Assembly (NCBI GenBank): GCA_016722655.1
Contig: JADKIR010000004.1
Span: 2,294,001-2,358,000, forward strand
Direction of reading: 5' to 3'
From: Cytophagaceae bacterium
GTDB taxonomy: Bacteria; Bacteroidota; Bacteroidia; Cytophagales; Spirosomataceae
Length of the DNA stretch: 64,000 nucleotides
Of the stretch, positions 42,401-51,923 are shown piece after piece. Position 1 is the stretch's first letter. Every line of letters begins with the position of its first letter. The notes under the pieces were generated by a model. The model was given only the letters and a program-made list of their open reading frames with translations. It did not search any database and was not told the origin of the DNA. The position numbers were made by a program, and so were the translations under genes.

Positions 42401-43228
42401 TTAGTTTTCGTCTTGTCTGATTCTTTCGTCCTGATAATATTTTCCGAGTCTGTATTTTTGTTTGATGTCGTCAGAAAGAAAAGTAGAGAAAGTATCGCCT
42501 CTCAAGCCCAATCTGATGGTTTCTAAAGGAATAATTTCATTGGGAGCAATGTTGCCAAGGTTTACATTTTGACCAACCAGCTTCACGAAATACACCTGTT
42601 GAGATTTTTGTGGAGCTTCCCAGATAATATTTTCGGCCGAAATGGCATGCATTATCTCGTCCACTAGTCCCTGACGCACTTCGCCTGATGAACGATACAG
42701 ACCAATATTTCCACCTTCGCGAGCTTCACCTATTACTTTCCACGAACCGGCATCAAGTTCTGCCTGCATCATTTGAATCCATTTGTAGGGTGCAAATATT
42801 TTTTCAGCGTCTTTTGAGCCTACTTCTGACAACACTCTTCCACGGGCAGCAAGTTTCGAAATATAATCGCATTTTTCTTCATGTGGAAGCGTGATTGAAC
42901 CGTCAGAAACTTCGGCTAAATCGAGGTCATATTTGTCAAGAATTCTCATGTAATCTTCAAATTGACCCCTTACCACAAAGGCCTCAAAAAGTGTTCCTCC
43001 AAAATATACCGGGATATTTGCCGATTTGTAAATTGCGATTTTTTCCTGAATATTTGGCGTAACAAACGATGTGGCCCAGCCCAATTTTACGATATCGATA
43101 TGATTGGATGATGTGCTGAGCATATCCTCTACCTCTCTCACGCTCAGTCCTTTGTCCATGACCATTGTTAATCCGGAGTTTCTAGGCTGCTGGGTGCGTT
43201 CTGGCACCTGTGTTAAAGTATAATTCAT
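42401..43228 (-). CDS. comA: Phosphosulfolactate synthase-like enzyme
   Basis: The 275-residue protein matches the ComA TIM-barrel family: RNSGLTMVMDKGLSVREVEDML at the start, DIVKLGWATSFV, GGTLFEAFVVRGQ, LAEVSDGSITLP, SEVGSKD, and IIWEAPQKSQQVYFVKLVG. ComA adds sulfite to phosphoenolpyruvate to form phosphosulfolactate, first known from coenzyme M synthesis in methanogens. In Bacteroidota it may feed sulfolactate or sulfonolipid (capnine-type) synthesis; that is inference. It leads the comA-dedA-aroE operon, and a perfect 14-bp palindrome lies 84 nt upstream. Confidence 0.87.
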   Translation of the reverse strand: MNYTLTQVPERTQQPRNSGLTMVMDKGLSVREVEDMLSTSSNHIDIVKLGWATSFVTPNIQEKIAIYKSANIPVYFGGTLFEAFVVRGQFEDYMRILDKYDLDLAEVSDGSITLPHEEKCDYISKLAARGRVLSEVGSKDAEKIFAPYKWIQMMQAELDAGSWKVIGEAREGGNIGLYRSSGEVRQGLVDEIMHAISAENIIWEAPQKSQQVYFVKLVGQNVNLGNIAPNEIIPLETIRLGLRGDTFSTFLSDDIKQKYRLGKYYQDERIRQDEN

Positions 43229-43622
43229 GTTATTTTTTGGTTAAATGTTTGAGATGTACCCGAAAAATCCATTAACCTATTGTTTAGTTAGAAAATTGAC
43301 CTTCTGAAGTATCTGTTATAACAGAAAAAATATCTGAAAGATGCCGGGGTTTTTTCAAGTTTCTCGAAATTTTTTATAAAGCAAATTTAGGGAATGATTC
43401 CAATGAATATCAATAATTATGAAATTTCTTTCATATTTGAAATCCGATATTTGGAAAAATTCAGGTATAAATATTTCATTATCAATTTATAAAAAAATCG
43501 TTTGATAAAAATTCAAAAATTAATATTATTTAAAATTCAATATTTAATAATAATATATTCACAAAACCGAAAATCTCGCTTCTTGTCGATAAAAAACTGA
43601 TCTTGAACAAAGTTTAAATAAA
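43229..43622. other. About 400-nt divergent intergenic region
   Basis: The AT-rich spacer between comA and a TonB-dependent receptor. It holds the palindrome at 43312-43325 and a promoter-like pair at 43603-43629; no coding frame is supported. Confidence 0.5.
43312..43325. promoter_or_regulatory. Perfect palindrome TCTGTTATAACAGA upstream of comA
   Basis: A 14-bp perfect inverted repeat without a spacer, 84-97 nt upstream of the comA start. It looks like a dimeric repressor operator; the regulator is unknown. Confidence 0.5.
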
Positions 43623-43629
43623 TAGTTTG
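43603..43629 (+). promoter_or_regulatory. Promoter-like TTG / TAGTTTG pair for the TonB-dependent receptor
   Basis: TTG at 43603-43605 and TAGTTTG at 43623-43629 are 17 nt apart; the predicted start is near 43635, 35 nt before the ATG at 43670. The -7 has a one-base spacer instead of two. Confidence 0.35.
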
Positions 43630-43669
43630 AGCTATTTTGTATCTTGCCTTCAATTCAACCCTTGTTTTA

Positions 43670-46033
43670 ATGATATTACGGAAAATATTATTTTCAATTA
43701 CTTGCCTTATTTTCTCTTTTCAGGTTTTTGGACAGAAAAACTTCTATGTTCGAGGTATTGTAAAAGATAAGCTAAACGATACACCACTCGAATTCGCCAC
43801 AGTAAAATTGTATTCAAATAATAAGATTTTAGATGGAAAAATGACCTTAAGTGATGGCACTTTCGAGTTTTCAGCGATTCCTGGTATTTATGCCTTAGAA
43901 ATAGAATTTGTTGGTTATCAGTATTTTAAGTCTGAAATTTTTAATGTGACTGATGCCGATTTTGATATTGGAATTTTAAAGATTTCGCATTCAAATACCT
44001 CACTGGAAGAGTTGATAGTTCAGGGCGAAAAAAGCTCTGCAGAACTTCAACTAGACAAACGTGTATTTAATGTAGGTAAAGATCTTGCCAATGCAGGTGG
44101 TTCGGCACAAGATATTTTGATAAATGTACCCTCGGTAACTATTGACCCCGATGGTGCCATAAAACTCCGGGGCAGCGGCAATGTCAGGATTCTGATTGAT
44201 GGCAAACCTTCAGGAATGGTGTCTTTTAAAGGAGGGGCTGGATTGCGGCAGCTTCAGGCAAGTATGATTGAAAAGGTGGAGGTAATCACCAATCCCTCTG
44301 CCAGATATGAAGCTGAAGGTCAGGGAGGAATAATAAATATTGTATTAAAAAAGGATAAAAGTCAGGGATTTAATGGCTCCTTTGAAGCCATTTCTGGTAT
44401 TCCTGATAATTTTGGGTTGGCGGCTAACTTAAACTATCGTAAAAAGAAACTTAATTTTTTTATTAATTACGCACTTGCCTATCGGAGCAATCCGTATCGG
44501 GGAGACATGTATCAGGAAGTAAACTCGGCGGATACTTTGAAGATTCTTCAATTGGAAAATACAGGAAAAGTATCGGGATTTGACAATAACATCAGAGGGG
44601 GGTTGGAATATTACTTTTCTGAAAAAAGCGTTTTGACAGGCTCTTATCTTTATAGTAAAGCCGGCGGGAACAGACATACTGAAAACACCTACCGTGATTT
44701 TTTGGGTGATTTTGCTCATCCTATATTAACAACTTTGAGGGTGCAAAAAGAAAAAGAGATAGAGCCTATGTCGGAATATGTGCTTAATTATAAAAAAGAA
44801 TTTGCCGAAAAAGGTCACGAACTTTCTGCTCAGTTCAGGTATCTGGATCATTTCGAAAATTCTGACCAAACTTTTACTCAAAATGCTCAAAATCCCGATG
44901 GAATGGTAAATCAGAGCAATACTTTTATACAAACTTCGATTAATGATGAATTTGAAAAACAATACCTTTTTCAGGTAGATTACATCCATCCATTTTCAAA
45001 AAATGGAAAAATTGAAACCGGATTAAGGTATTCTTTCCGTGATATGGTCAATGATTATGTTGTCAATGACCTTAATCTGGAAGGAATCGAAAAGCCTATT
45101 GATTGGCTGGATAATTATTTTATTTACAGGGAGAACATTGCCGGAGTTTATGGGATTGTTTCGAATAAATTTAAAAAAATAACTTACCAAATTGGACTGA
45201 GAGCCGAAGGTACGGGCATAATCACTGAATTACAAAAAACCAATGAAACCAACCCCAGAAACTATAGGAATTTGTTTCCAAGCGGACATTTTACTTATGC
45301 TTTAGATGAAAAAAACTCTTTGCAATTGAGTTATAGCCGAAGAATCAGAAGACCAGTTTATAATGATTTGAGCCCGTTTTCGACTCTTTCCGACAGCCGG
45401 AATTTTAATAGCGGAAATCCTGATCTTAATCCCGAATTTAGTGATGTGCTGGAATTGGGACATTTGCTCAATCTGGAAAAGACTTCCCTTGTTTCGTCGG
45501 TGTATTATCGATACACTTCTGATTTTATTTTTAATATCAGATATGTTGATGAGTCCGGTTTCTCACAAAACCGTCCTGAAAATCTGAATTTCCAGAAAGC
45601 ATTCGGGGTAGAATTTACCGGAAATTATTCACCTTATAAATGGTGGAAACTGGATGGAAACTTTAATCTTTTTCATGCCAGTATTGACGGAAGCAATATT
45701 GATAAGATATACTTAGCTGAAACAGTTAGCTGGTTTGCCAGAGCCACATCCAGATTTGTTTTTCCGCAAAAATTGGATATTCAGTTTAGATATAATTATG
45801 AAGCTGCCCAAAAAACCGCCCAAGGCAGCAGAAAAGCGATTTATTTTCTGGATTTATCATTAAAAAAAGAGATTCTTAAACGCAAAGGGGCGATAAACTT
45901 CAGTATTCTGGATGTATTCAATTCCAGATGGATGAGAACAATAAGTCAAGGAGTGAATTTTTATACAGAAAATAACCGCCAATTCAGACCCAGACAGATA
46001 AATCTCACTTTGAGCTATAGAATAAGACAATGA
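43670..46033 (+). CDS. TonB-dependent outer-membrane receptor (OMP_b-brl_3 type)
   Basis: From the ATG at 43670 the protein has 787 residues and a signal peptide ending SFQVFGQ; the ATG at 43637 would add 11 residues ahead of it. A carboxypeptidase-regulatory-like domain (YVRGIVKDKLNDTPLEFATVKLY) is followed by a plug region (GSGNVRILIDGKP, MIEKVEVITNPSARYEAEGQGGIINIVLKK), then a barrel with the family's LQLSYSRRIRRPVYNDLSPF and FNSGNPDLNPEFSD. It lacks the SusC signature and has no SusD partner, so it probably takes up siderophores, peptides or other small ligands. It is monocistronic. Confidence 0.92.
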   Translation: MILRKILFSITCLIFSFQVFGQKNFYVRGIVKDKLNDTPLEFATVKLYSNNKILDGKMTLSDGTFEFSAIPGIYALEIEFVGYQYFKSEIFNVTDADFDIGILKISHSNTSLEELIVQGEKSSAELQLDKRVFNVGKDLANAGGSAQDILINVPSVTIDPDGAIKLRGSGNVRILIDGKPSGMVSFKGGAGLRQLQASMIEKVEVITNPSARYEAEGQGGIINIVLKKDKSQGFNGSFEAISGIPDNFGLAANLNYRKKKLNFFINYALAYRSNPYRGDMYQEVNSADTLKILQLENTGKVSGFDNNIRGGLEYYFSEKSVLTGSYLYSKAGGNRHTENTYRDFLGDFAHPILTTLRVQKEKEIEPMSEYVLNYKKEFAEKGHELSAQFRYLDHFENSDQTFTQNAQNPDGMVNQSNTFIQTSINDEFEKQYLFQVDYIHPFSKNGKIETGLRYSFRDMVNDYVVNDLNLEGIEKPIDWLDNYFIYRENIAGVYGIVSNKFKKITYQIGLRAEGTGIITELQKTNETNPRNYRNLFPSGHFTYALDEKNSLQLSYSRRIRRPVYNDLSPFSTLSDSRNFNSGNPDLNPEFSDVLELGHLLNLEKTSLVSSVYYRYTSDFIFNIRYVDESGFSQNRPENLNFQKAFGVEFTGNYSPYKWWKLDGNFNLFHASIDGSNIDKIYLAETVSWFARATSRFVFPQKLDIQFRYNYEAAQKTAQGSRKAIYFLDLSLKKEILKRKGAINFSILDVFNSRWMRTISQGVNFYTENNRQFRPRQINLTLSYRIRQ

Positions 46034-46180
46034 GTAGGGTGGCTGAAATAGAAATTAGATTTATTTAAGAAATTGAGAAGAAAAATACTGTTTAAAATCA
46101 TATTGTTTTGATTTGAAGTAATTTATGTGTTTTTTTAAAAAAATTGTGAAGGACAAAATCAGGGTATATTTTATTTAGGA

Positions 46181-48292
46181 CTAGTCAATTTTCTTCAAAC
46201 TCTCAGATTTAACTTTCCAATCTTTGGGGAAACCTAAGTTTTTGAAGGGTTGGTCAAATGAACCTTCGGCCATTAATGCCAAGGCAGAGAGAAATCCACC
46301 GTTTCCGGGTAAATATAGCCGCAGCCTGGAGTCCTGATAATTGTGTCCATTTTTGAGGTAAGTATTCGTTCTGATTGGCATCAGGATTGCCTCAATGGCT
46401 TTTTCGGGCATATTGAGTCGTGTAGCGGTCATGGCGGTCATCGGGAAATCCCAGCCCCAGGTATCATCCCAATGCCATTTCTCCCAAATCAGATTCAAGG
46501 TGTTTTCCATTACTCCAGGATTAATGTCCTTGGTGGCCGGGAGCATTCCAAATGCCCCCAAAACACTTGGGTGATCGGTCATGAGGTAGGGATTGGTATA
46601 GGAATCTTTGGCACTTTCGGCTCCAAGGTAGATATCATTTTCTATAGGTAGGGGTGAAAGATTGTCTAAAACCATCTGCCATTTTTCATTGTCCGGAAAA
46701 CCCATTATATTTCTCCATTTTTGTGCAGTTTCCAACCCCCAACGCCAATATGCGAGTTCATAAGTAGGGTTAAAAGTAACTTTTGGGTCAAATCTTTCCT
46801 GTGCGGCGATTACTCCGGGACCAAGTATATATCTTTTAAGATTTGGGTCAAAAAAAGCAAAATCAGCCATAAAGTCTGCAGTTTTCTCTATTAAAGGGTA
46901 ATATTTTTCGAGAATTGCTTTTTTGTTTTTCTCTTTTATGATTTGTTCAGCAAAATATATATAATGCGGTTGTTGCCAAATCAGGTACGATCCCACAGAA
47001 GAGGCTGTTTCCTGCCCATCATTATCTGTCATTTTTTGCCATCTCAGACCACCAAAACCTTGTCTTTTGGCAATTTTTTCTGCAATTTTTTCTACTCTGA
47101 AATACCAGTTCATTTGTTTTTCCAAAATTTCTGGTCTGCCCCATTGAGCAAAATGCACGCCATGCCACCACGCCATTTCCATGTGAGGTTTTCCATACCA
47201 GGAATTATAGGTCAGGCCGGTTTCTTGTGGAAAAGAATTGCCCTGACAATTAATTTTTGTAAGATAAAGACTGGTTACCATTCGTCTTTCCAGCTCGAAA
47301 GCTTTGGGGTCGTTAGTTTCCGAAAAATCGATAATGCCGCCCTTTTTCCAAAAGTGGTCGTTAATTTTTTTGGATTTGTTTTTAACTGATTTATAATCAA
47401 TATTTTTTGTATTGTTTTCTTTCGAAAAACTCACTGTAAATCTCCATTCCTCGGAATTGGTTTCGGGTGTAAATAGAAATCCATCAGGAAGTGGACTTTG
47501 ACTAATTTGTTGATTTTCTGAATTGATTTTGACAAAATATTGCAGATCATCAAGATTTCTTTCAATTTGAGCGGTATTAAGATTTAAATACTTTAATTTC
47601 AGTCTTTTATATTCTTCTTTGTCAAAAAGTGCTGCTTCGTCTTCAAACTTATCGGTAGGGTAAGGGAACCGAATTTTTATTTTTATTTTACCTTCAACAA
47701 TCAGCCTTGAATTTATTTTAACAGTTAAAATGTCTTTTTTCTGGTCAAAAATACTTCTTACAGCTACTTTTTTTCCTTCAATCCAAAACTCACTCAAAAT
47801 CTCACCGGAATACATATCGAGTGATTGATTGATATTCATCAGGTCAGCTATTGAAAAAGTTTTGCCATTAGCCAGTTCTATTTCCCAACCTAAAGATGCC
47901 AGATGAACCCGATGAGGGTTTTGTCGGATATAATTGGCAGCTTCATTCTGAGGAGTTCCAGGGGGCCACTGTCTGGCATAAGGGACAGTGCGACCATGGG
48001 AATTGAGTGGTTGCAGGGTTTCTTCAATTGTAAAGTTTTTGGATGATGGAAAACTATGCCAGCCCCATTCTGACAGTGTACCAAGCGGAATACCTTTTTT
48101 ATAATATTCGGGAAATGACTGCAAACCGGTAACATCCATGGTCATTGCGAAGCGTCCATTTCCAATACTTAGGCTGCTGAGCGTATCAACTTCAGAGAGT
48201 GTGATTTTATGCCGGTCAAAAACCGTCTTTCTATTTATTTTTTGAGAAAATAAAACTCCTGGCAGAAGAAATAAAAAAAGGAAATGTTTCAT
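46181..48292 (-). CDS. Secreted six-hairpin glycosidase-like protein (GH65/GH95-like)
   Basis: From the ATG at 48292 the product has 703 residues with a signal peptide (MKHFLFLFLLPGVLFSQ). The upstream TTG at 48313 lies within the -7 element and is rejected. An N-terminal beta-sandwich region (LSIGNGRFAMTMDVTGLQSFPEYYKKG) precedes an (alpha/alpha)6 barrel with WYGKPHMEMAWWHGVHFAQWGR, GFGGLRWQKMTDNDG and WHWDDTWGWDFPMTAMTA. This is typical of GH65/GH95-like clan members and Bacteroidota glycosidases of unknown specificity. Glu/Asp in HMEMAWWH and WDDTWGWD are catalytic candidates. No Sus genes lie next to it. Confidence 0.75.
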   Translation of the reverse strand: MKHFLFLFLLPGVLFSQKINRKTVFDRHKITLSEVDTLSSLSIGNGRFAMTMDVTGLQSFPEYYKKGIPLGTLSEWGWHSFPSSKNFTIEETLQPLNSHGRTVPYARQWPPGTPQNEAANYIRQNPHRVHLASLGWEIELANGKTFSIADLMNINQSLDMYSGEILSEFWIEGKKVAVRSIFDQKKDILTVKINSRLIVEGKIKIKIRFPYPTDKFEDEAALFDKEEYKRLKLKYLNLNTAQIERNLDDLQYFVKINSENQQISQSPLPDGFLFTPETNSEEWRFTVSFSKENNTKNIDYKSVKNKSKKINDHFWKKGGIIDFSETNDPKAFELERRMVTSLYLTKINCQGNSFPQETGLTYNSWYGKPHMEMAWWHGVHFAQWGRPEILEKQMNWYFRVEKIAEKIAKRQGFGGLRWQKMTDNDGQETASSVGSYLIWQQPHYIYFAEQIIKEKNKKAILEKYYPLIEKTADFMADFAFFDPNLKRYILGPGVIAAQERFDPKVTFNPTYELAYWRWGLETAQKWRNIMGFPDNEKWQMVLDNLSPLPIENDIYLGAESAKDSYTNPYLMTDHPSVLGAFGMLPATKDINPGVMENTLNLIWEKWHWDDTWGWDFPMTAMTATRLNMPEKAIEAILMPIRTNTYLKNGHNYQDSRLRLYLPGNGGFLSALALMAEGSFDQPFKNLGFPKDWKVKSESLKKID

Positions 48293-48310
48293 TCTGGATG
48301 GTTGAATATC

Positions 48311-48318
48311 CAAAACTA
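48311..48318 (-). promoter_or_regulatory. -7 element TAGTTTTG for the glycosidase gene
   Basis: An exact minus-strand TAnnTTTG match 18 nt before the ATG at 48292; it excludes the upstream TTG as start. Confidence 0.45.
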
Positions 48319-48392
48319 CGCATTTCCCGCTTCTGAACTATTATGTACTTTACTGTATTGGTTCGAATATAATTGAGATGAGAATTAAAACT

Positions 48393-48600
48393 TAATTCCT
48401 GAATCGTTTAGAAGTTTTTCTTCCTCCATCAAGTTTATATACAATTGGCATATTATAATACACATTTGCCGGTTTGCCACCTTGATATCCTGGTGTCCAA
48501 TTTGGCATTAACTTTAATACTCTGATATTTTTTCTATACAGCTTAATCAGATACCCACTAACATTTGAATTTAATAAATGGATTTTAAAAAACTTGACCC
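48393..48600 (-). pseudogene. Remnant of a TonB C-terminal domain
   Basis: On the minus strand one frame reads RKNIRVLKLMPNWTPGYQGG, then KPANVYYNMPIVYKLD, and a short basic tail to a stop at 48393. The block up to VYKLD matches the conserved end of TonB energy-transducer domains in Bacteroidota (LMPxWxPGxQxGKPVxVxYxxPIxF). The frame stays open upstream to a stop near 48613 but has no start, signal or membrane segment, so this is a 3' fragment of a lost gene. The flanking DNA (48319-48392, 48614-48782) is AT-rich with nothing recognised. Confidence 0.65.
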
Positions 48601-48782
48601 GAAGTATTGCATTTTAGAAGTAGTTGGGTTGATTCGATTTTTCTAAAAAAAGAGAAAAGATTTTTTAATTCACTTGTATGAATTTGATAGTCAGAGATTT
48701 TGGTTAAGATTTCTATTGTTTAAAATAGAAAAACAGATTTAAAAATCATAGTCAAAATTATTGTATTTAGATAGTTTGATAA

Positions 48783-50138
48783 TTAATAAATTGTATGAAA
48801 ATTTAATAAATTATCAAATGCCTTTCTCGTCTTTTCAAAATTAAAAGAGTCAATCACTTCATTCATCATTCTTTCGATTTCATTATTACATAAGTTACCG
48901 ATACTGCCTTCCAAAGTATGGTTGAGGTTCTTGTTTGCGACAAAATCTCCAGATTCTATTTCCATTCCGATTTTCTTATAAGCATCTCTAAATGGTACAC
49001 CTCTAAGAACTTCAGCATTTACATTTTCAACACTAAAAATCGGATCATATTTTTTATCATCAAGCAGATTGGTTTTTACCTGAAGATTTTTTACCATAAA
49101 TGCGGTGACTTTAATACAATCCAATATTTCATCTATAGAAGGAATAATAATCTCCTTTAATATTTGAAATTCACGATGATAACCCGATGGTAAATTGGAC
49201 TGCACAAAAGCAATTTCGGCAGGTAAACCTTTTAATCTATTGGTCTTTCCTCTCAGAATTTCAGCAACATCCGGATTTTTCTTATGAGGCATAATACTTG
49301 AACCAGTGGTCATTTCATCAGGTAAAGAAATAAAACCAAAATTTTGACTATTATAAAGGCATACATCCATTGACAACCTCGAGATTGTTGCAGCCAGGTT
49401 AGCAATTCCCTGTGAAATAATAAATTCAGATTTTCCTCGAGTCATCTGAGCATATACTACATTATAATTAAGATCATCAAAACCTAGTAGTTCAGTAGTT
49501 AGTTTTCTATTAAGTGGGAAAGATGAGCCATAACCAGCTCCAGAGCCCAACGGATTTTTGTTAACTACTTTATATGCACCATGTAAAACCAGAAAGTCAT
49601 CAACCAGACTTTCGGCATAGGCACCAAACCAAAGCCCGAAAGAGGATGGCATTGCAATCTGAAGATGGGTATAGCCCGGAAGCAAATCATTTTTATGTTC
49701 ATTACTTCTTTCAATTAATTCATCAAACAGTATTTTACCTTCAGTAACAATTTCTTCAATTTTGCTGCGAAGGAACATTTTTAAGTCAACCAAAACCTGA
49801 TCGTTTCTTGATCTTCCGCTATGAATTTTTTTGCCTGTTTCTCCAATTCTCTCAGTTAAAAGGAACTCAATTTGCGAGTGTATATCTTCAATTCCATCAG
49901 AAATTTCAAATTTTTCTTGACTTATATAATTAAAATATATATCCTTGCACTCTTTTAACAATAAATTCAGCTCGTGCTTCTCTAATAATTCGATGCTTTC
50001 AAGCATAATCATGTGAGCCATCGAACCCAATAAATCAAATGTTGCCAAGTGGATATCTAGTTCACGGTCTTTTCCGACTGTAAACTTTTCGATGATTTCG
50101 TTAGTTTTTTTGGAATTGTCTTTTTGCCAGAGTTTCAC
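48783..50138 (-). CDS. argH: Argininosuccinate lyase
   Basis: The 451-residue protein has the fumarase/aspartase superfamily signature GSSIMPHKKNPDVAEILRGK with the mobile catalytic loop Ser, HSGRSRNDQVLVDLKMFLR, LPGYTHLQIAMPSSFG and the DGIEDIHSQIE region. It cleaves argininosuccinate to arginine and fumarate, the last step of arginine synthesis, as a homotetramer. No other arg genes are adjacent, so it is separated from the usual argGCDBE cluster. A TACTTTG -7-like element lies on the minus strand at 50171-50165. Confidence 0.95.
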   Translation of the reverse strand: MKLWQKDNSKKTNEIIEKFTVGKDRELDIHLATFDLLGSMAHMIMLESIELLEKHELNLLLKECKDIYFNYISQEKFEISDGIEDIHSQIEFLLTERIGETGKKIHSGRSRNDQVLVDLKMFLRSKIEEIVTEGKILFDELIERSNEHKNDLLPGYTHLQIAMPSSFGLWFGAYAESLVDDFLVLHGAYKVVNKNPLGSGAGYGSSFPLNRKLTTELLGFDDLNYNVVYAQMTRGKSEFIISQGIANLAATISRLSMDVCLYNSQNFGFISLPDEMTTGSSIMPHKKNPDVAEILRGKTNRLKGLPAEIAFVQSNLPSGYHREFQILKEIIIPSIDEILDCIKVTAFMVKNLQVKTNLLDDKKYDPIFSVENVNAEVLRGVPFRDAYKKIGMEIESGDFVANKNLNHTLEGSIGNLCNNEIERMMNEVIDSFNFEKTRKAFDNLLNFHTIY

Positions 50139-50506
50139 TTGAAAATGCTAAATTTTTGTGACTGCAAAGTAACAAAAATATGGTGACTGTATCGAAGATA
50201 TATAGTCAAAATAAATATGAAAAAAAACCCAGGCTAAAAACGGATGTTTCTAGCATGATTTTTGCTCAATTTATAGTAATATGAATTACTACGAAAATAC
50301 AAATAAGTGCTCATTCCCTTCAAAATATAAGATTTTGAGGGTTTTTGACACAAGTTTAAAAAATTCCTAGTAAGTATAAATTGTAAAAAATGAAGCTTAA
50401 AAGCACACCGAAAAAGATACAAAAATTGTGCCAAAGGTATTTTTTAGGATTTAAAAAAAGGTAAAAAGTAAAAATATTAATAAATTTTTTGAGTGAATCT
50501 TTATAA
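50139..50506. other. 368-nt divergent intergenic region
   Basis: This AT-rich spacer separates argH and the haloperoxidase gene. It contains the minus-strand TACTTTG element at 50165-50171 for argH and a run TAAATTTTTTG near 50480 for the haloperoxidase. No structure or open frame is convincing. Confidence 0.45.
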
Positions 50507-51880
50507 ATGACCAGAAATTCTACATGCAAGAATTTTTCTTCGATTGATTTTGCTTCTGTATTACTCAGAAGTATTATCATGCTTCTTTTTATGGTAATTT
50601 CATTCAGTACATTTTCCCAAAACTCAAAAAAGGAAGATGTTGCTTTAGTGACGAGTTGGGGGAAATTTATTACTGAAATGTTTAGAACAACTCACAACGG
50701 TACTCCTACTTTTAATTCCAGGTTTACAGGCTATGCCGGATTGACCATGTATGAGACTGTTGTAAAAAGTAATACACAGTATCATTCGCTTGCCGGAAAA
50801 CTTACTGGTCTGGAATCAGTTCCGGCTCCTCAGGAAAATATCAGATTAAATTACAGACTGGCACTTAATGCAGGACAAGCTCAGATTATCAAAGACATAT
50901 TTTGGTTTACAACTCCTTCGAATTTGGAAAAAGTCCAGATTTTGGAAAAAGAAAACCTTTTAAAATATTCCGGTAAAAGCTCACCAGAAGAAATTCAGGC
51001 TTCTATTGCTTATGGTCAATCAATTGCGAAGGCAATTTTTGAATGGTCAAAAACCGACGGAGGTCACAATGAGCAATACAATATTTTTGATACTACTTAT
51101 CAATTTACACAGGGAAATGGTCAGTGGTTCCCACCTGTAAAAGGACAATCGGAAATTCCACTTCCGATGCATCACAAATGGGGTAATAACAGGGCCTTTT
51201 CGAAGGATAATCATGTATTGCCTATTCCTGAAATGATCAAATATGATTACAATAAAGGTTCTGAATATTACAACTATATGTATGAAGTATATAATGTAGG
51301 GAAAAATTTAACACAGGAGCAAAAAGAAGTTGCACTTTGGTGGAGCGATGACCCTTCAGAAACTTCTTCACCTCCGGGACATTCCTTTAATTTAGCCACG
51401 CTGATAATTGAAAAATCGAAACCTGATTTAGTTAAAGCCGCAGAAACTTATGCAGCAGTTGGGATGGCAACCGCTGACGCTTTTATAAACTGCTGGAAGA
51501 CAAAATTTGTACATAATGTAGAAAGACCATTTGGATTCATATATTTTAATATTGACACCAAATGGGATATGTTTTTTAAAGAACCTCCTTTTCCAGCTTA
51601 TTATTCGGGACATGCCGGTCAAGCTGGTGCATTTGCTGAGGTGCTCACCAATTTATATGGTGATAATTTTGCATTTACAGACGATACTCATGCAAATCGC
51701 GAGGTTTACATTGAAAGGATGATTGGTTTTAAGCCAAGAAAATACAAATCGTTTTATGAAGCAGCTGAAGAATGTGCAATGTCGAGACTTTATGCTGGCA
51801 TACATACCAGGCTTGATAATGAAATGGGATTAGTTGAAGGAAAAAAAATAGGAAAGAACGTCATTATGATGTTTCAATAA
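50507..51880 (+). CDS. Secreted vanadium-dependent haloperoxidase-family protein
   Basis: The 457-residue product has a signal peptide ending at FSTFSQ (near residue 38; an alternative ATG at 50579 lies inside it). The C-terminal PAP2-like helical domain carries the full vanadate-binding set: K333-x6-R340-P, S367-G368-H369 (YSGH in place of the usual PSGH), and R427 with H433 in SRLYAGIHTRLD. Vanadium haloperoxidases use H2O2 to oxidise halides to hypohalous acid; related acid phosphatases share the site. The N-terminal region fits the haloperoxidase branch, but the halide or a phosphatase role cannot be told from sequence. The giant surface protein starts 43 nt downstream, so co-transcription is plausible. 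Confidence 0.85.
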   Translation: MTRNSTCKNFSSIDFASVLLRSIIMLLFMVISFSTFSQNSKKEDVALVTSWGKFITEMFRTTHNGTPTFNSRFTGYAGLTMYETVVKSNTQYHSLAGKLTGLESVPAPQENIRLNYRLALNAGQAQIIKDIFWFTTPSNLEKVQILEKENLLKYSGKSSPEEIQASIAYGQSIAKAIFEWSKTDGGHNEQYNIFDTTYQFTQGNGQWFPPVKGQSEIPLPMHHKWGNNRAFSKDNHVLPIPEMIKYDYNKGSEYYNYMYEVYNVGKNLTQEQKEVALWWSDDPSETSSPPGHSFNLATLIIEKSKPDLVKAAETYAAVGMATADAFINCWKTKFVHNVERPFGFIYFNIDTKWDMFFKEPPFPAYYSGHAGQAGAFAEVLTNLYGDNFAFTDDTHANREVYIERMIGFKPRKYKSFYEAAEECAMSRLYAGIHTRLDNEMGLVEGKKIGKNVIMMFQ

Positions 51881-51923
51881 TTAATAAAAGAGTTTGATTG
51901 AGAAAATTTATACTAAAACAAAT

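Noticed and set aside
48292..48313. Earlier start (TTG at 48313) for the glycosidase
   Set aside because: It overlaps the TAGTTTTG promoter element and adds residues ahead of a complete signal peptide.
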